Made by a program: the position numbers and the translations under genes. Under the pieces are notes generated by a model. The model was not told the origin of the DNA, made no database searches, and saw nothing but the letters and a program-made list of their open reading frames with translations. A stretch of 64,000 bases of DNA from Phorcus lineatus (taxonomy: Eukaryota > Mollusca > Gastropoda > Trochida > Trochidae). Shown here piece by piece: positions 1 to 12,600 of this stretch. The stretch covers positions 36,564,839-36,628,838 of the forward strand of contig OV121091.1 in NCBI GenBank assembly GCA_921293015.1, in the 5' to 3' direction. Every line of letters begins with the position of its first letter. Position 1 is the first letter of the stretch.

Positions 1-732
1 AGTACCCATAAGCAAAGTAACATCGCAATTTTTACACATCTGATTATCATACTCGGATAGAGTAAGTCTATCTGTAACATATAGCATAATACGATAACTA
101 TTTGTGAACCGTTTTTTAATTGGTTTCATCAAAATCGTGCAAATCAGCAATAAATATCTAACAATGTTTTGGAAACAAAATTTTCATATTCATTAAAATC
201 TCATCTTACGTACTGCAACTGGTTCTATAGTTCATAGGTCAAAGGTCACAGCGCGTAGCCTTCAGTGGGGTTTATATCCCAGGGTATATATGTATGAGTG
301 GAGGGAGAGCGTATACGTATTACCCTGGTACCAGTCTTTATGATACACTCGTGTTAACACGGTAGGTAGTATCTTGCAAAGAAGCTCTTTTGGCAAATAT
401 AAAGGGGGTTGAGCTTTTACAGGTATATGTAGTTTTGAATCGCGTGTTTGTGTTTCTCAACGTCCGCAATGCACTCCAGTAAACTTCTACCTATCTCATA
501 CACTATAATACTTACATATACATTTTGTTTCCAAAACGTTGTTAGATATCCATTGCTGATTTTTACTGAAATTATTAAGTTGGAAATATTCTAGAAAGAG
601 AATTTTGACATTAAAGCAGCTTCATTTTTATCGTTTTCTATTTGAAGCTAGCTTGTAATGGGACACCCCTCTTATATTTCCTAAAAACATGACACCTTGA
701 CAATCACGTTTTGTCGTATATCTTCCACACAG
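1..732 (+). other. Intron of the GH3 gene, entering from upstream
   Basis: No exon is recognisable here. The stretch ends in a polypyrimidine-poor but usable acceptor (CACACAG at 726-732). It holds an inverted-repeat element, listed separately. Minus-strand open frames across 628-888 overlap the first GH3 exon and are antisense shadows. Confidence 0.5.
141..563. repeat. Inverted-repeat (MITE-like) element in the GH3 intron
   Basis: The left arm at 141-183 (AATCAGCAATAAATATCTAA and on through GTTTTGGAAACAAAAT) is the reverse complement of 522-563, with a few mismatches. The arms are about 42 bp and about 340 bp apart, with no coding sequence between them. This is the form of a short non-autonomous DNA element; the family is not recognised. 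Confidence 0.6.
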
Positions 733-2919
733 GCCCTGCAGTAGAGGCCGAGGGCAACGACAGAACCAACCTGGAGCTGCCGGGCTACCAGAAACAGATG
801 CTCCTTGATGCCATGTTGAATAGTGGGTAGTTTCATGTTGGATAGTGGGTTTTTCAACTTTAATGGGGAATAATCTCAAGTTGAACAATGGCTATTTTAA
901 CTTTATCGACCTTCACCAATGAAGCCCGTTTGAATCAACAACTGTTTAAGCCAAAATTATCTTTTCAACCCGTCAGGCAAAAAAATAAAGATTTAGCGCA
1001 AAGTGTTTTGACAAGCTGTGGTGTGCAGTCAAAGGGTTTACTACATTGTGTCGTAAAAATGCTTTATATGTTCTGACAACAATTGATATTCAAAAGACAA
1101 CAGGATGGAAATAATCGATCTCGTTGCTGTTATGTCTTAAGTTCTCTAGATACCAGGTTATTTAAGACCATTACCACTAACACATATGTGTAATTAAACA
1201 GTTTCATCAGGAAGAAAATAGCTCGTTAACAATACCACTTTTGATCCTTGTTGTTATTCACATATATACGAGATTTCGTCTACTACCTTTGTTAATCACG
1301 TGACCAGGAGAACAGGCTCCAGTGATCCTGCTGGTGTTTAACGGCGGGCCTCTAAATCTGACCATAGCAGAGCAGAGCCCCAACGTGGCCGCCATTTTGG
1401 ATTGCTTCCTTCCGGCCCAGGCTGGAGGTGAAGCTGTCAGACGAGTGCTCACGGCTGACGGGCCGGGGTCAGTGCCAGCCGGGAGGTCACCTTACACATG
1501 GCCCATGTACATGCACGAGGTGGGCAGTGTTAACGATAAGAATTATTGTTTCCCAAATTATATTTGATGTGTTGTTTGTACACCGAGACTCACATATAAC
1601 ACGGCTTTTGTGTAGAATTCTTTTCCCGAGGTGCAAGCTCCAGGTGAGGCAACAACGAACCCTTAGGATTTTTTAACTTCTCTTGGTATGATAAGACAGT
1701 GGCAAGATCATCACGAAGACTTCACTTTTATACATTTGTCACCTCCACATGAACAACATTGTCACCTCCTGCTATGACGCGTGTAAATCTCCTCTTGTGT
1801 CCTTCAGATACCAGCTATAACGAACTACTCCACGGCGGGAAGAACGTACAGGTATTTCAAAGGTGACGTAATGTATCCATTTGGGTACGGGCTGTCCTAC
1901 TCAAGGTTTGTCTACAAGGACCTCGTCATCCCTGAGGGCATTATCTACATCACTGACCTCAAGGCGGCGGTCACCATCCAGAATCTTGGACCTCATGATG
2001 CAGACGAGGTGTTGTTTCTACATAATATTCTCTTAATCAAACAATTGTGACACAAGATTCAATTTTGACCTATGTTTTCTATGGTTTGCGATTGATATCA
2101 TATATAGGTATTAACTGCATTATGCATTGCTGTAAAAGCACTCAGCATTTACTAAGACTAGTAAACCATGAACGGTACCGCATTGAATTCCATTCTAAAA
2201 TTCAACCAGAAACTAATGCACTCAGGGACCTCATGTACAACATTGATGTTGCTATGTATACCGCACATATATATATGTTTACATTTTCCACTTGGACAAG
2301 AGCCGTGTTTGCTGTAAATGTGTCTCTTCCCTGGGTTGCAGGTAGTGCAGGTGTACATTTCCTGGCAAGGTTTACAGGAGACGATGCCTCAGCTGCAGCT
2401 GGTTCACTTCGATCGTATCACACTAGCCAATGGAGCAAGTACCCAATACAACTTCACCATCACATCAGAGCAGATGAAGATCTGGACAGACAAATCTGGG
2501 TGGATTAACGAACAAGGTAACAGTTCACGGAATAACAAAGCATGATTTCTTCATAGTTGACCATGATTTCATTTTTTAAATTAGAGTTACGTTTCACCCT
2601 TATGAACTATTTGATGTAGTTTAACTTACGATTTTTTAACATAACTCTAACCATATATCTTGTCCAGAAAAGAAATGGATTTACCGGTCAAAGGATTGGA
2701 GTAAATAATTGGATAAAAGTTAGCGAATTGGAAATGTCATATCATGTGAATTCTTATCACTAGGCTATTATGTATACGTAACTGAATAACTTATAAATGA
2801 AATATTCTTGATTCCTTGCAGGGGCTATCAACATCTATGTTGGAGGTCAGCAGCCCAACCAGTACAAAGTCGCTCCCTCCAACGTCCTTAGTGCAGAGGT
2901 CAAGCTTTGGCCCTTCTAG
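733..2919 (+). CDS. GH3 beta-xylosidase-like glycosidase, C-terminal five exons (5' partial)
   Basis: Predicted glycoside hydrolase family 3 enzyme, which in this family removes xylose or glucose units from oligosaccharides. Exons: 733-822, about 1311-1519, 1808-2008, 2342-2516 and 2822-2919 (stop TAG). The first exon reads GPAVEAEGNDRTNLELPGYQ, the family's EAEGxDR...LPGxQ block of the GH3 C-terminal domain. The second has LVFNGGPLNLT and AQAGGEAVRRVL, the third has YFKGDVMYPFGYGLSY, and the fourth and fifth form the Fn3-like domain (VVQVYISWQ...; INIYVGG). Phases join cleanly across exons 2 to 5. The exon 1/2 join needs a GTGGGT donor at 823 and an acceptor at 1310, and is the least certain. 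The catalytic N-terminal barrel lies upstream of the window, so activity cannot be judged. The last residues, AEVKLWPF, end about 30 codons after the last intron. Confidence 0.88.
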
Positions 2920-2980
2920 AATATCTCATTTATGTAATAACTTTAACTTGATATCAGCTATAATATTGTTATTTTCTATG

Positions 2981-3060
2981 AATAAATAGATGTTGCCTCC
3001 AAACTTAGTTCTGTTTTCCTATTTGTACCGTTTCACATGTCGTATCAAGTATGCAATAAA
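2981..3060 (+). terminator. Poly(A) signals of the GH3 gene
   Basis: AATAAA occurs at 2981-2986 and again at 3055-3060, which is 62 and 136 bases after the stop codon. A T- and G-containing tract follows each, so cleavage just after either is plausible. Both are called from the hexamer alone. Confidence 0.55.
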
Positions 3061-3585
3061 ATATTCTAATGACGTTCCACCTGCCTTGTTTTAACTTCGG
3101 AGTTAGCGGTACGTTACCACGTTTTGAAAAGAATAATATGACTGCATGCCCGTATCGATTCCCCTGATAATTAGAAAACTATGATGAATTTTTCTACTGA
3201 ATTTTTATTCTTAAAAAAAGCTTTTATATTACAATTTCCCAAAAAATGGCTACTGGTGGATGGATTGGCCGTATGGTTATTTGCATATTTCTTTTGGTTG
3301 TCTTGTTGTGAAGGTGAATGAAGGAAGGATCCTTATTCAGTCTTAACAAATCGTGCTAGACCACTTTTCATGTGCATGCGTCAATGTTGGTGTGTGGATA
3401 AGTAGAATGAGGACGGTCGTTACATATACTCTTCAAGAATTATATTTATCCTGACAACTCATTTACTTGTAATCGTAGTATTCGAGGTCTTAGTCATATT
3501 TGACGAAATTAAGATTTTGTCAAATAGTGTATAGTTAATTGTTGAAACAATTTCCACAAAACTATAAACTCAGGATTTTGAAAAT

Positions 3586-3909
3586 AATTATGATCGAAAA
3601 CCGGACAGTGGCGCGCGTCAAATGGTCAAACGTAATTTTGGAGACTTTTCTAAAACAGCCAGGAGGGCAGTTAAGGGTTGATAATGTTTGTTAGGTTATG
3701 TAACTAGTATCCATGTATATTGGACGTGATGTCTACACCTCTGTGCATTTATAAGGCTGTGTTTAGATGTTCATGGAAAACCAGTATTTGTCATATATAA
3801 GTCTTTTGGACATGAAAAGTAAGATGTTTTGATTTTATATCACCACATATGAAATTTAGGTTGATAATAAACGTAAATAACACATGAAAATCACGGAGTG
3901 GCTCTTTAA
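3586..3909 (+). mobile_element. TTAA-flanked MITE, copy 1 (left end missing)
   Basis: About 320 bp at high identity, in the same orientation, to 46131-46460. Shared landmarks are CCGGACAGTGGCGCG, GTATCCATGTATATTGGA and GAGTGGCTCTTTAA. The right end CGGAGTGGCTC followed by TTTAA matches the terminal inverted repeat of the complete copy at 45992-46460. The left about 140 bp of that copy, including its left terminal repeat, is absent, so this copy is truncated. It has no coding capacity. Confidence 0.8.
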
Positions 3910-6059
3910 AGTTATTTTACGAACGCTTTCATCAAGACTACACAAAGGGAAGCAACTCTTTGAGCACTATCAGCCTTTGAGATAGACACAACGGTGATGT
4001 GGTTCTACCTTAATATTTTATTAAGCACTTTTGATGTATTAAAATACATAATGTAAACTACACATGAACGTATCTGAATACATCTATGCAGAAATGATTT
4101 CATGAATAATTTAATCGATGTCTCCATTGCAATCAGCTTGAACCCTTGACGCTGTCAGAAGCGTTCATTTGGTGGATCTTTTTGGTTCGTCATCAATTTG
4201 ATTAATGCATCGAAGTCTGCTAAGGTCGGGAAAGTGTTATAATTTTAAACACTATCCACTATGAAATATTCGCGGAGATACAGATTTTTTGGGGGAAATT
4301 GTCAAATACATAAAAAAAAATGTGTCTATCAAAATCCACTCAAGGTAATGTTCATGAAAACGATTAAATTTTAAACATTTACTATATCAAATTTATCCGA
4401 TAAAGATAGGTCGAATTGAAAACATCCATAATAGATATTCCCTGAAGATGTAAATTCCCGTTGGGGGATGTCAAATTTTAAGATAACTTGTCTTATCGAA
4501 GTCCTTTTAACATTCAAAGGTGCACACTCTACTGAACTTTACTTTAAACTCAGCCGCAGACAGCGGCACATAGAGATACCCATAATGCAATATGCGATTA
4601 TTACAGAATTTTTAATTAAAATTATAGTGTACAATCATAAATTGAAAATCTGTATACAATTGAATAGATGATAAATTAATGTTCAAATGTGAAATTCAAA
4701 TATAAAAGGATAACATGACGGCTATGGAAACGTGTATGCTTATGTTTCCTAGCTACAATCTTTTATAAACACGTAAAATAACGTAACAGAACAAGGATGT
4801 TTTTTATGTTTAAACAATGTTTAAATTTTATGAAAATTTAGTCTCGAAAAGGAAAAAGGCTTAAGAAATTTTACCTTCTAATATACGAATACATGGAAAA
4901 AATCGCAAACATTTATCCACAATAAAAAATAAACTGATTCCATTAAAATGGTTAAAAATAATCCCTGCATTTTTAACATAGAATTGACCAGGTGTTCATA
5001 TTCGGGGTATCCAAGCCTACCGGTAGCTCCCCGCAGTAACCACGTTACGATAAATTATACAATTCCGGATACAATTAATTCCTTGTGGTGTTTATAGTAG
5101 TTTCAATCGATGCCACTCAACTTGACACTTAGGGTCAGTTTATGTCACATTCGGGGACTTGTTTTAAAAAAACAGATATTAAGTTATTTGATAATAACTA
5201 CTTGATGAAAATGTCAAACAAAACACCGTACATTTATTGACATTACAGTGTGAACTCTTCACTAACACGAACTATTTTTTATGAGACCATATATAATACA
5301 AAAATATAATATAGCCTCCATTATACCGGATTTTTTTTATGAAAGCGAGTTGGATTTGGTGAGTGAAAGTTTTGAAGTCAAGATAAATTATAAAAATTCC
5401 CTTTTATAAGATTCATTTAAATAAATATTTTTTTTGTTTACAATAATGATTTTTTCATATCACGCTTAACCTGCAATTCGTGAGTTGTTCAATTGCACTG
5501 TATGATGAGCTGCCATTGCTTCACACTGGAATAGATTTAGGAGTTCATAGGAGATGTAAACAGTGATAACGAGCGTTTCAATTGAGATTTGATCTGCTTT
5601 TAAACACATGTGTCAGATTGTTCTTATGCAATAAATTATACCTCATATGCATTAGCCACGTTTTTTAAGTAGGTCAATTCTGGTTTTATCGCGTATTTAG
5701 TAAATGACGTAAGTGTTTAAATGTCATTTAATTTTAACTCCATAACAAGAGGTATAAGTACCATTTACAATATGTTTTCCGTTTGGTTAAATTCTACATT
5801 TCAACAATTCAATGCTGAATTAGTTTCCTTCATCATTCATAAAGATAAATGATATGCCTTTTATAGAGCGTTTTTCAACGTCAAATGAGTATGCTAAAAG
5901 CGCTACAAAATCTAGGAATAATTAAGTTGTGTGATGTAAGATGCAGGTCTTCCGTTTGATAATAGATCAATTTAATTTGTAAATATCAAATCGTTTATAT
6001 ATTTTATCTAATCCGCTTCTAGTCACTGTTACAATTGCAGTGCATGAAATATATTTTTC

Positions 6060-6440
6060 GTTCTGGATTTCGCCTTTGTATTAAATCGCACAATGCAGTG
6101 CTGGAAACAGCTCGTTTTCACTGCAGTATTCAAAGGTGTCGATGCACAGCCGTGCTCGAGCACAAATTTTACAATTTATTTGCACAACGGGCTCGGGGCT
6201 GAAAAGTAATAAAACCCGAGGTGAAAATCTCAACGAGCATATCACTCGATGTGAATGCAAAACCGACAGAAAAATAAATGACTCAGACACGCCAAGGGAT
6301 TAGAGTCTAAAACCTTTGATAAGTTCTCCACATTGAAAGGAAGCGACTCTGTCTACCTGGGATTTTTGGGTTTGTCGTCCAGTAGCTCGTCCCTCTGTCT
6401 ACTCTTCAAGTGCTGGCGCTTTTTAACAGATTTTAAAAAT
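6060..6440. other. GC-richer, CpG-containing intergenic island
   Basis: Base composition rises against the flanks, with CpGs in the stretch around GCCGTGCTCGAGCAC and ACGGGCTCGGGGC. The 69-codon minus-strand open frame here resembles no family. It may be a cis-regulatory element of a flanking gene or an unrecognised non-coding exon. Called from composition only. Confidence 0.25.
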
Positions 6441-6839
6441 AATGATATTCGTAATGTTATCAAGTGAGTGTCAGCTTTCTAACGATTGCCATGATAAAAG
6501 GTTTATTCGTTACAGCGTTTGAATCATCCGAAATTTGATACAAATAGATGTCAAAAACATATTTGAAAATTTATTTTTGTAAAGGTATAATATATCAATG
6601 TATCATTTGTCGTGTGTAGCGTATCTTTTACTAAACAAATATAAGTTTCTATAAAACACTAATCTCTGAATATCAGCTTATTGTTAACAAATGTAATTTT
6701 AAACCTATTGATCTTTTTTATCATTTTGAAATATTTTTACGATTGGTTATAAAATTGGAATACCAATAAATGAAAAATCATAGAGATTAATTAATTTCTC
6801 ATTTCTCGACAAATGACCCTAAAGTACGATTATTATTAT

Positions 6840-8110
6840 TCGCCATCTTTTGAGAAGCCTATAGAAGAATTAATAAGGCAAAGCTATTGACAGGCTTCCT
6901 TTAGACTCAATTCCTGAGCAGTGCTTTGGACTGCCGAGCAACACATGACATAAACATATTGAAAAGACACATTTCACTATTTCATTTGCGTGTGTTTGCA
7001 AAGTTGTCAATAGTTGGCCAGCTATATGTTTCATGCAAGCCGAGCGTGAACACTAACAGCTTCGGCGTTAAAGTATTCACTTCGAGTGACAATATATCCA
7101 GCTTTTCAATGGCTTTTCGTTTATCCTCTTTACTGAAACGCCGTTCGTACTATAGAAATTCACAAAGGACCATTTTCCACTATAGGCAGGTGCGGCGAGG
7201 TGATGGCGGAATAATGCGCGAGTAAATACGGACCAAGCCGCTCCGATATACGAAAAGTAAACAGCAAACTGCGAATGTACGGACGGCGAATACTGTGTTG
7301 ATTTACTAACCCGTTCTCCTATTTTCACCCGTCGTTCCACTTTACTTAAAAAGAAAGATAGTACGAGGATGAACGAAACGCAAGCAAATATTTGAATAAT
7401 GATACTATCCCAAAGATCTTAATGGCTGCCGGGCGAAAAGCCGCTTTGATACGTTTGAGAGTCCCGGAAGAAATTCGGTTAGATGTATCTAAATACGCGT
7501 CGCGGAAAGGTGAGGGGTGGCGAGGCGAAGCTAACAGCAACACTACCCGCCACCTTTCCTTGTGAGATTTCACACTTGCTAAAGACGCGCTTATTCAGTC
7601 ACGCCAGATTGTCACCCGCCCGCAACAAGATGTTTTATACACTCGATAAATATTGTCACTTAGCGGGTGGAGGTTTGTTTAGATCGTGTCATTATAACAC
7701 CAGCTTAATTATCAAGACCTTAGTAATTCATAACTCAAATTTCACCCTTGCGCGGAGAAGTGTATATTTGATACGCTACAGTGGATGATAAGAAATAGAC
7801 AGTGTTGATCTTTATGGCCGAAGCTCGCTTGTGTTGGGATGGTTCGTTGCGAGTGACTTACTGACAATGGCGAAGGCGCTCATTGAAAATAAGATCACAT
7901 TACGGCCATTAAAGAGATTTGCCTGTAAAATATACTCGAGAGAAAATAAACTCCCTCCATATTATGAACGTGTTCGTCATGCGTTAGATCTCTCAACAGT
8001 TACAAGATGCCTAATGGGCACAATGACGCGTATAGGTGGAGCATTGAGCTCCTGTGGCGCTGTGGTTGAACGTTGTATGGCTTTCCTAATCAAGCATGCA
8101 TCGTTTTAAA
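6840..8110. other. CpG-rich island without a recognised gene
   Basis: The core, about 7190-7620, has a CpG density well above any flanking kilobase (many GCG, CGG and ACG words). Several open frames of 75-101 codons overlap on both strands, as expected when CpG-rich DNA loses TA-containing stop codons; none has a domain signature. It lies 4 kb after the GH3 gene and 7 kb before the receptor signal-peptide exon. It may be an alternative promoter, an enhancer or an exon of an unrecognised transcript. Confidence 0.3.
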
Positions 8111-8991
8111 TAGAATGATAGATTTAGTTATTATCTCATTACTTTTATGTCTATCTTATTAAAGACAGTGTTACTATCATATTTCTTTTGGAAGTAATGT
8201 ATGTTACATGAAAATGAGAAAGAGATAGAGCAAGAATTTTGAATTCTATTTACATGTCGACATCGAAATATCTTCATTTCCTTATGAAGCAAAGTCACAG
8301 ATACCTTTTCATTAAAGCAAAGTAAAAGTCGTTATTACAGTATTAACAAAAAATTTCAAATATCTTGCAAATGCTTGCTTGTTTGCGGAATTCTGTTTGA
8401 TCTTAACTTCTACATGTACATCTTCTTGAGAAAGCTACCTTCGTTTATATTGACTTTCTAAAGGGTTCCTTAGAATATTGATTGGGTTTTAACTTATGGA
8501 TTGTTATACAATAAAGACATGCGTGGGTCTGTAGAGATTTATAATAACATTAAGTGGAATAATCGTGCTTAAATCAAACCAATTAACATGTACTATGTGT
8601 GTACTATAGTGTAAAGAGTTAGATTATTAGTAGACAGCTGCATCCCGAATATTTGTTCAAATGTCATGTAATCTGGATTTGTTTGAACGTCAATTGTATT
8701 ATTTTATTTGCACTAACAATAAATACTGTCATGTCCATGTCTCATGCACATGACCCCTGGTCACATCAACGAGTTGCCAAAACTCCTACATTTATTTGTG
8801 TAATAAACGAAAAATTATTTTATTGAAAATTTAATGTTCACTTCTGACCTTAAAACAAAACCCTATTGATTTTATTTTTCCCATGGTATGATGCATAAGA
8901 GAAATCCTAAAATACAGGAAATTTGCACTTAGATATGAAAGAAGGTGCACAAACTTTCGGTATGCGACTGTAGCTGTCTATGAGATTCAGT

Positions 8992-10056
8992 CCCATAAGA
9001 CAGAATTCCCAAAAGACAGAATTCCCAAAAGACAGAATCAATCACAACATTTATTAACTAAGCAATGCTGACCACCCCTCATTAATCAATGGACTAACCC
9101 AACCCGCCTTCTGCACTAATATCGACACAATCTAAATTAGACTAAAATTTAGTCTATGAAATATTTTAATAATTTACTGTACCTTCATCCATTATATTTT
9201 TTTGGGCTCCTAAATCGTGTATGCAGTCACATCTAGACTTGCTGAATTAGGGAGTACGCTGTATTAAAGGCTTCTTATTATACACAGTCATGAAACAAGA
9301 GTAGATTTGAATGAATGATTCCTAAAAGATATCAAGTGAAACACCATCCACCTCTACCATTTCTAGGCAACAAACTACCTTGTTTTGAGAAAAAAATTAG
9401 ATTAGTTTTATACAATATTGCTTTATTACAATATTGCTTACTTGCTGGTGTTATTTCTACAAAATGTGCTGAATCTCTTTATTTCATATCCTATCACTAT
9501 TACAGGACATGCTACACATTGTAGAGGGTGTTTTGTTTAAGTTAATGAAAAATCAACCGCACTGTTAACATAAATGATCTTTAAGTATAAGCATTATTTG
9601 ATTATATATTTTTATCATGTTAATTTATACAGATTTTGTGAACATATACTCTATGACCGTCACCTCTGGAAAGTGTAAAGCCGATTTTATCAAAACTTTC
9701 CAAATGACGATAATAATTGTTTTCTTCCTAAAATAACCCTTTAAAACAAGTTATTTAAAAAAATCTTGATTGAGCAAAAATTGCTACCAATTTTGAAAAT
9801 AACCCATATATGTGTTAACAGAGACGCTATGTGAATTGAATTTAATGGTGCTTCACGTTATAAAGTTTATTTATATGTAATTATCATCCATAAAAAATAA
9901 CTGTTGTATCTTAATGGTGTCTTTTGGGAATTCTGTCTTTATTTATCTGGGCCGTTCCAATATTTTCAAAGGGTAGAGCCCATGTTACACATGATTAGTT
10001 AACCATGAAAAGTGTTGTTTTAAGCTTTCTGTCTTTTGGGAATTCTGTCTTTTGGG
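8992..10056. mobile_element. Element bounded by iterated 16-bp inverted repeats
   Basis: The left end has three head-to-tail copies of a 16-mer, CCCAAAAGACAGAATT, at 8992-9038 (the first copy reads CCCATAAG). The right end has two copies of its reverse complement at 10029-10056, and another copy and a half lies inside at 9918-9938. The internal 0.9 kb is AT-rich and has no transposase. The layout suggests a non-autonomous DNA element with repeated termini; the superfamily is not identified. Confidence 0.6.
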
Positions 10057-12361
10057 ACGATACCGTCTATGAAACTGTGTAACACCATAATTGCAATGTA
10101 ATATAAGACAATGTATAAAATGAATTCTTGCTGAAAGAAATATTGATTACTAGTATTTCGTCTTACCAAATTCATCTTTGAAATATGAATTAAATCTTTG
10201 ATGTACGTCTTTAAAACTTTTTTAACATACACAGATTTATTTTTAAATAATCTTGAATATATAAAAAATAAATTCTAATTGCATACGAAATAATGATGAA
10301 AGTTATGAATTACTGAAGAATATTTAGTTCCACGTAAAACTAAAGGATTTATATCATCTATATTGTATCTATAAGTAATTGTAAAATAGTTGTTCTGTCG
10401 TTGTTTTACAATGATTTAGGATATAAAATTAAACCGGAAGGTTACTGGACAAGCGTTGAGACTTGTCGTACTCTCAAGACTTTTCATCCTAGTAAATCCT
10501 AGTTGGGAGCTGCAGGACGAGGATAATAGGGAAGATGAATGAAAATGAAAACTTATTTCAAATACGCCAAAAATAAAAAATGTCAAATTTCGGAAATTCG
10601 CGATACACTTTACACGTTTAAACATGGTTTAATTGAGATTAGAATTTAATGATAACCGCCATTGCTGTAAACATTTACACATAGATGCTTGTGGCAAATT
10701 CACATATCTAAAAACCTATAAATAAACGGAATATCATTTGTAAATATATCTTAATTCACATAAACGTGAGCAATCTTGAAATTTGAAACATCTACAAGAT
10801 GGACATTGTTACTTCATCCCCTTTCCTGAAATTCGATTTGGTCAGTAGATAGCTCACGATGGATATTAGGTTCACCATCGTATTGATCAATAAATACAGA
10901 TGCATGTATATGTTACCTCGAAGTTCTATGAGTTGGGCGAGAACATATGCTCATCAATGGAATGTCTATAACGAAATATAACTTCATTAAATCATGTCTA
11001 TAAAGAACGAAATTTGCATTTCTCTGAATGCAAGATAATAACAATTAAACAATTCTGTGTCGTGATATGTGCGGTGATTTGAATTAGCTAATAAGATCAA
11101 AGGGATTGGGTTAGAAGCCCCGAAACACCTTTAAAAACATAGACTTGTCCAAACTTCCCTTACTGAATATATACCCGCAAGCTAAAGAGACTATACTTAT
11201 TGCTAATTGGGGCAATAACGCACAACTAAAAGCACATGAAATAAAGGAAAGGCATAATATGAAAACAAGGTTTATTAACAACTCAAAAATCAAAAGTTTC
11301 GTTATCATCATTGCTACAGCGCACAGGTCGTGATATATTGTTATATATCATAGGAATGTATGAGATATGTACATGGTTCTTGTTTATTACGTTTATATCC
11401 AAGGTGTTTATTTCCATGGGCAGCTAATTATACCAATGAGATCGTACCGTTCTGTGCGTGCAGGTGGCGGTATGCACACTAGTGTGATGTATAAAGCGGG
11501 AACGCGTGAAAAGATGGGAGTCTTAGACCAAACTGAATAAAGTAAGAGTACGGTTAAACATTCAAATAATCCAAAATGAAGATACTAGACGATATGATAG
11601 ATGGAACAACAGGAAATGCTAGGACATTAAACATGCAAAATAATATAATCTTTAACGTACAGAGGAGGTTTTGAAAAAGGGGCGCATAAATTGATTATGT
11701 TTTACATATTTTATTTTTGTAACCTTAAAGAAATGAAACATATCCATGTAAATCTCTTCTATATCAACAATGTTCACACAGTGACTCCATAACATTGCTG
11801 GGTGGTTTCTTATGATATATTGCTATCTGACAACATTATACCTTCTACTATATTGATAATGAATAACAATTAATTTTATTGTCTATGGGAAAAGTGTACA
11901 AAATAAGAAAATAATTGGTTTTCAATTAATTGTTTTGCATGGAATCATTATACGATATTATATTATATATTCTATATTAGTATAACACTTATTACTATGT
12001 CTGTAAAGTGCTTACGGTCATTAAAAACCCAGCATGTCTGTCACCAGCACAACTGAGATACATATATACTGAGAGATTGATGTATAGAAGTCAACTTTCA
12101 ATAATGTCTTTGTTTAAGTAACGCTAATTATCACTCTGTCCATAACATGCTAACCGTCACTTACATCATGTATGTATGTTATGTGTATTTCTTTCTATGG
12201 GACAACTATTTTTCCCTTGTTTTTCTTCATTGTATTTTGCACGTACTTTTTGTCAAATTGATCTATTGTTAAATACGAAAAATATGAAAATAAAAAAGAT
12301 TTTAAAAATTATAAGAAAAGGAACTCATGAAAATAAAACATGTTGACGATATCACACATGA

Positions 12362-12520
12362 ATAGAGAACAAGTTATGTTGTTTTACAACTTCTTTATTG
12401 TATCTTTGCGACGTTTCGGCGACAGAATCATCACTTGCTTAATAACGGTGATAGTATCGACACCGAAAGGTCGCAATCCTACAATGAAGAAGTTGTAAAT
12501 CCATAGAACTTGTTCATCTT
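12362..12520. repeat. Hairpin repeat with CAACTTCTTTATTGTA...ACGTTTCGG arms
   Basis: Arms of about 65 bp (12362-12425 and 12460-12520) are inverted copies. Each carries an AACAAGTT edge, then ACAACTTCTTTATTGTA, then a CGAC(G/C)TTTCGG block. The same motif bounds the larger element at 53165-54705. Read on the minus strand, TGATGATTCTGTCGCCGAAA recalls the repeats that end Penelope-like elements in invertebrates. That link is resemblance only; no reverse transcriptase is present. Confidence 0.6.
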
Positions 12521-12552
12521 ATTAACTTCTAACTGCCCCCCAAAGAGGTTAT

Positions 12553-12600
12553 ATCACACATGCATTTCGTAATTTATATTACACATGCATTTCGTAATGA
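12553..12600 (+). repeat. Two-copy direct repeat
   Basis: ACACATGCATTTCGTAAT occurs twice, with a period of about 26 bases. It is a local duplication with no further structure. Confidence 0.6.

Noticed and set aside
2047..2508. 153-codon open frame on the plus strand
   Set aside because: It runs through a GH3 intron and then through GH3 exon 4 in the wrong frame; the GH3 reading is clearly the real one.
7831..8109. 92-codon open frame in the CpG-rich island
   Set aside because: No domain, signal peptide or splice partner. CpG-rich DNA yields long open frames by chance on both strands.
8992..9038. CRISPR-like array from the repeated 16-mer
   Set aside because: Copies are contiguous without spacers, and the context is a eukaryotic genome.
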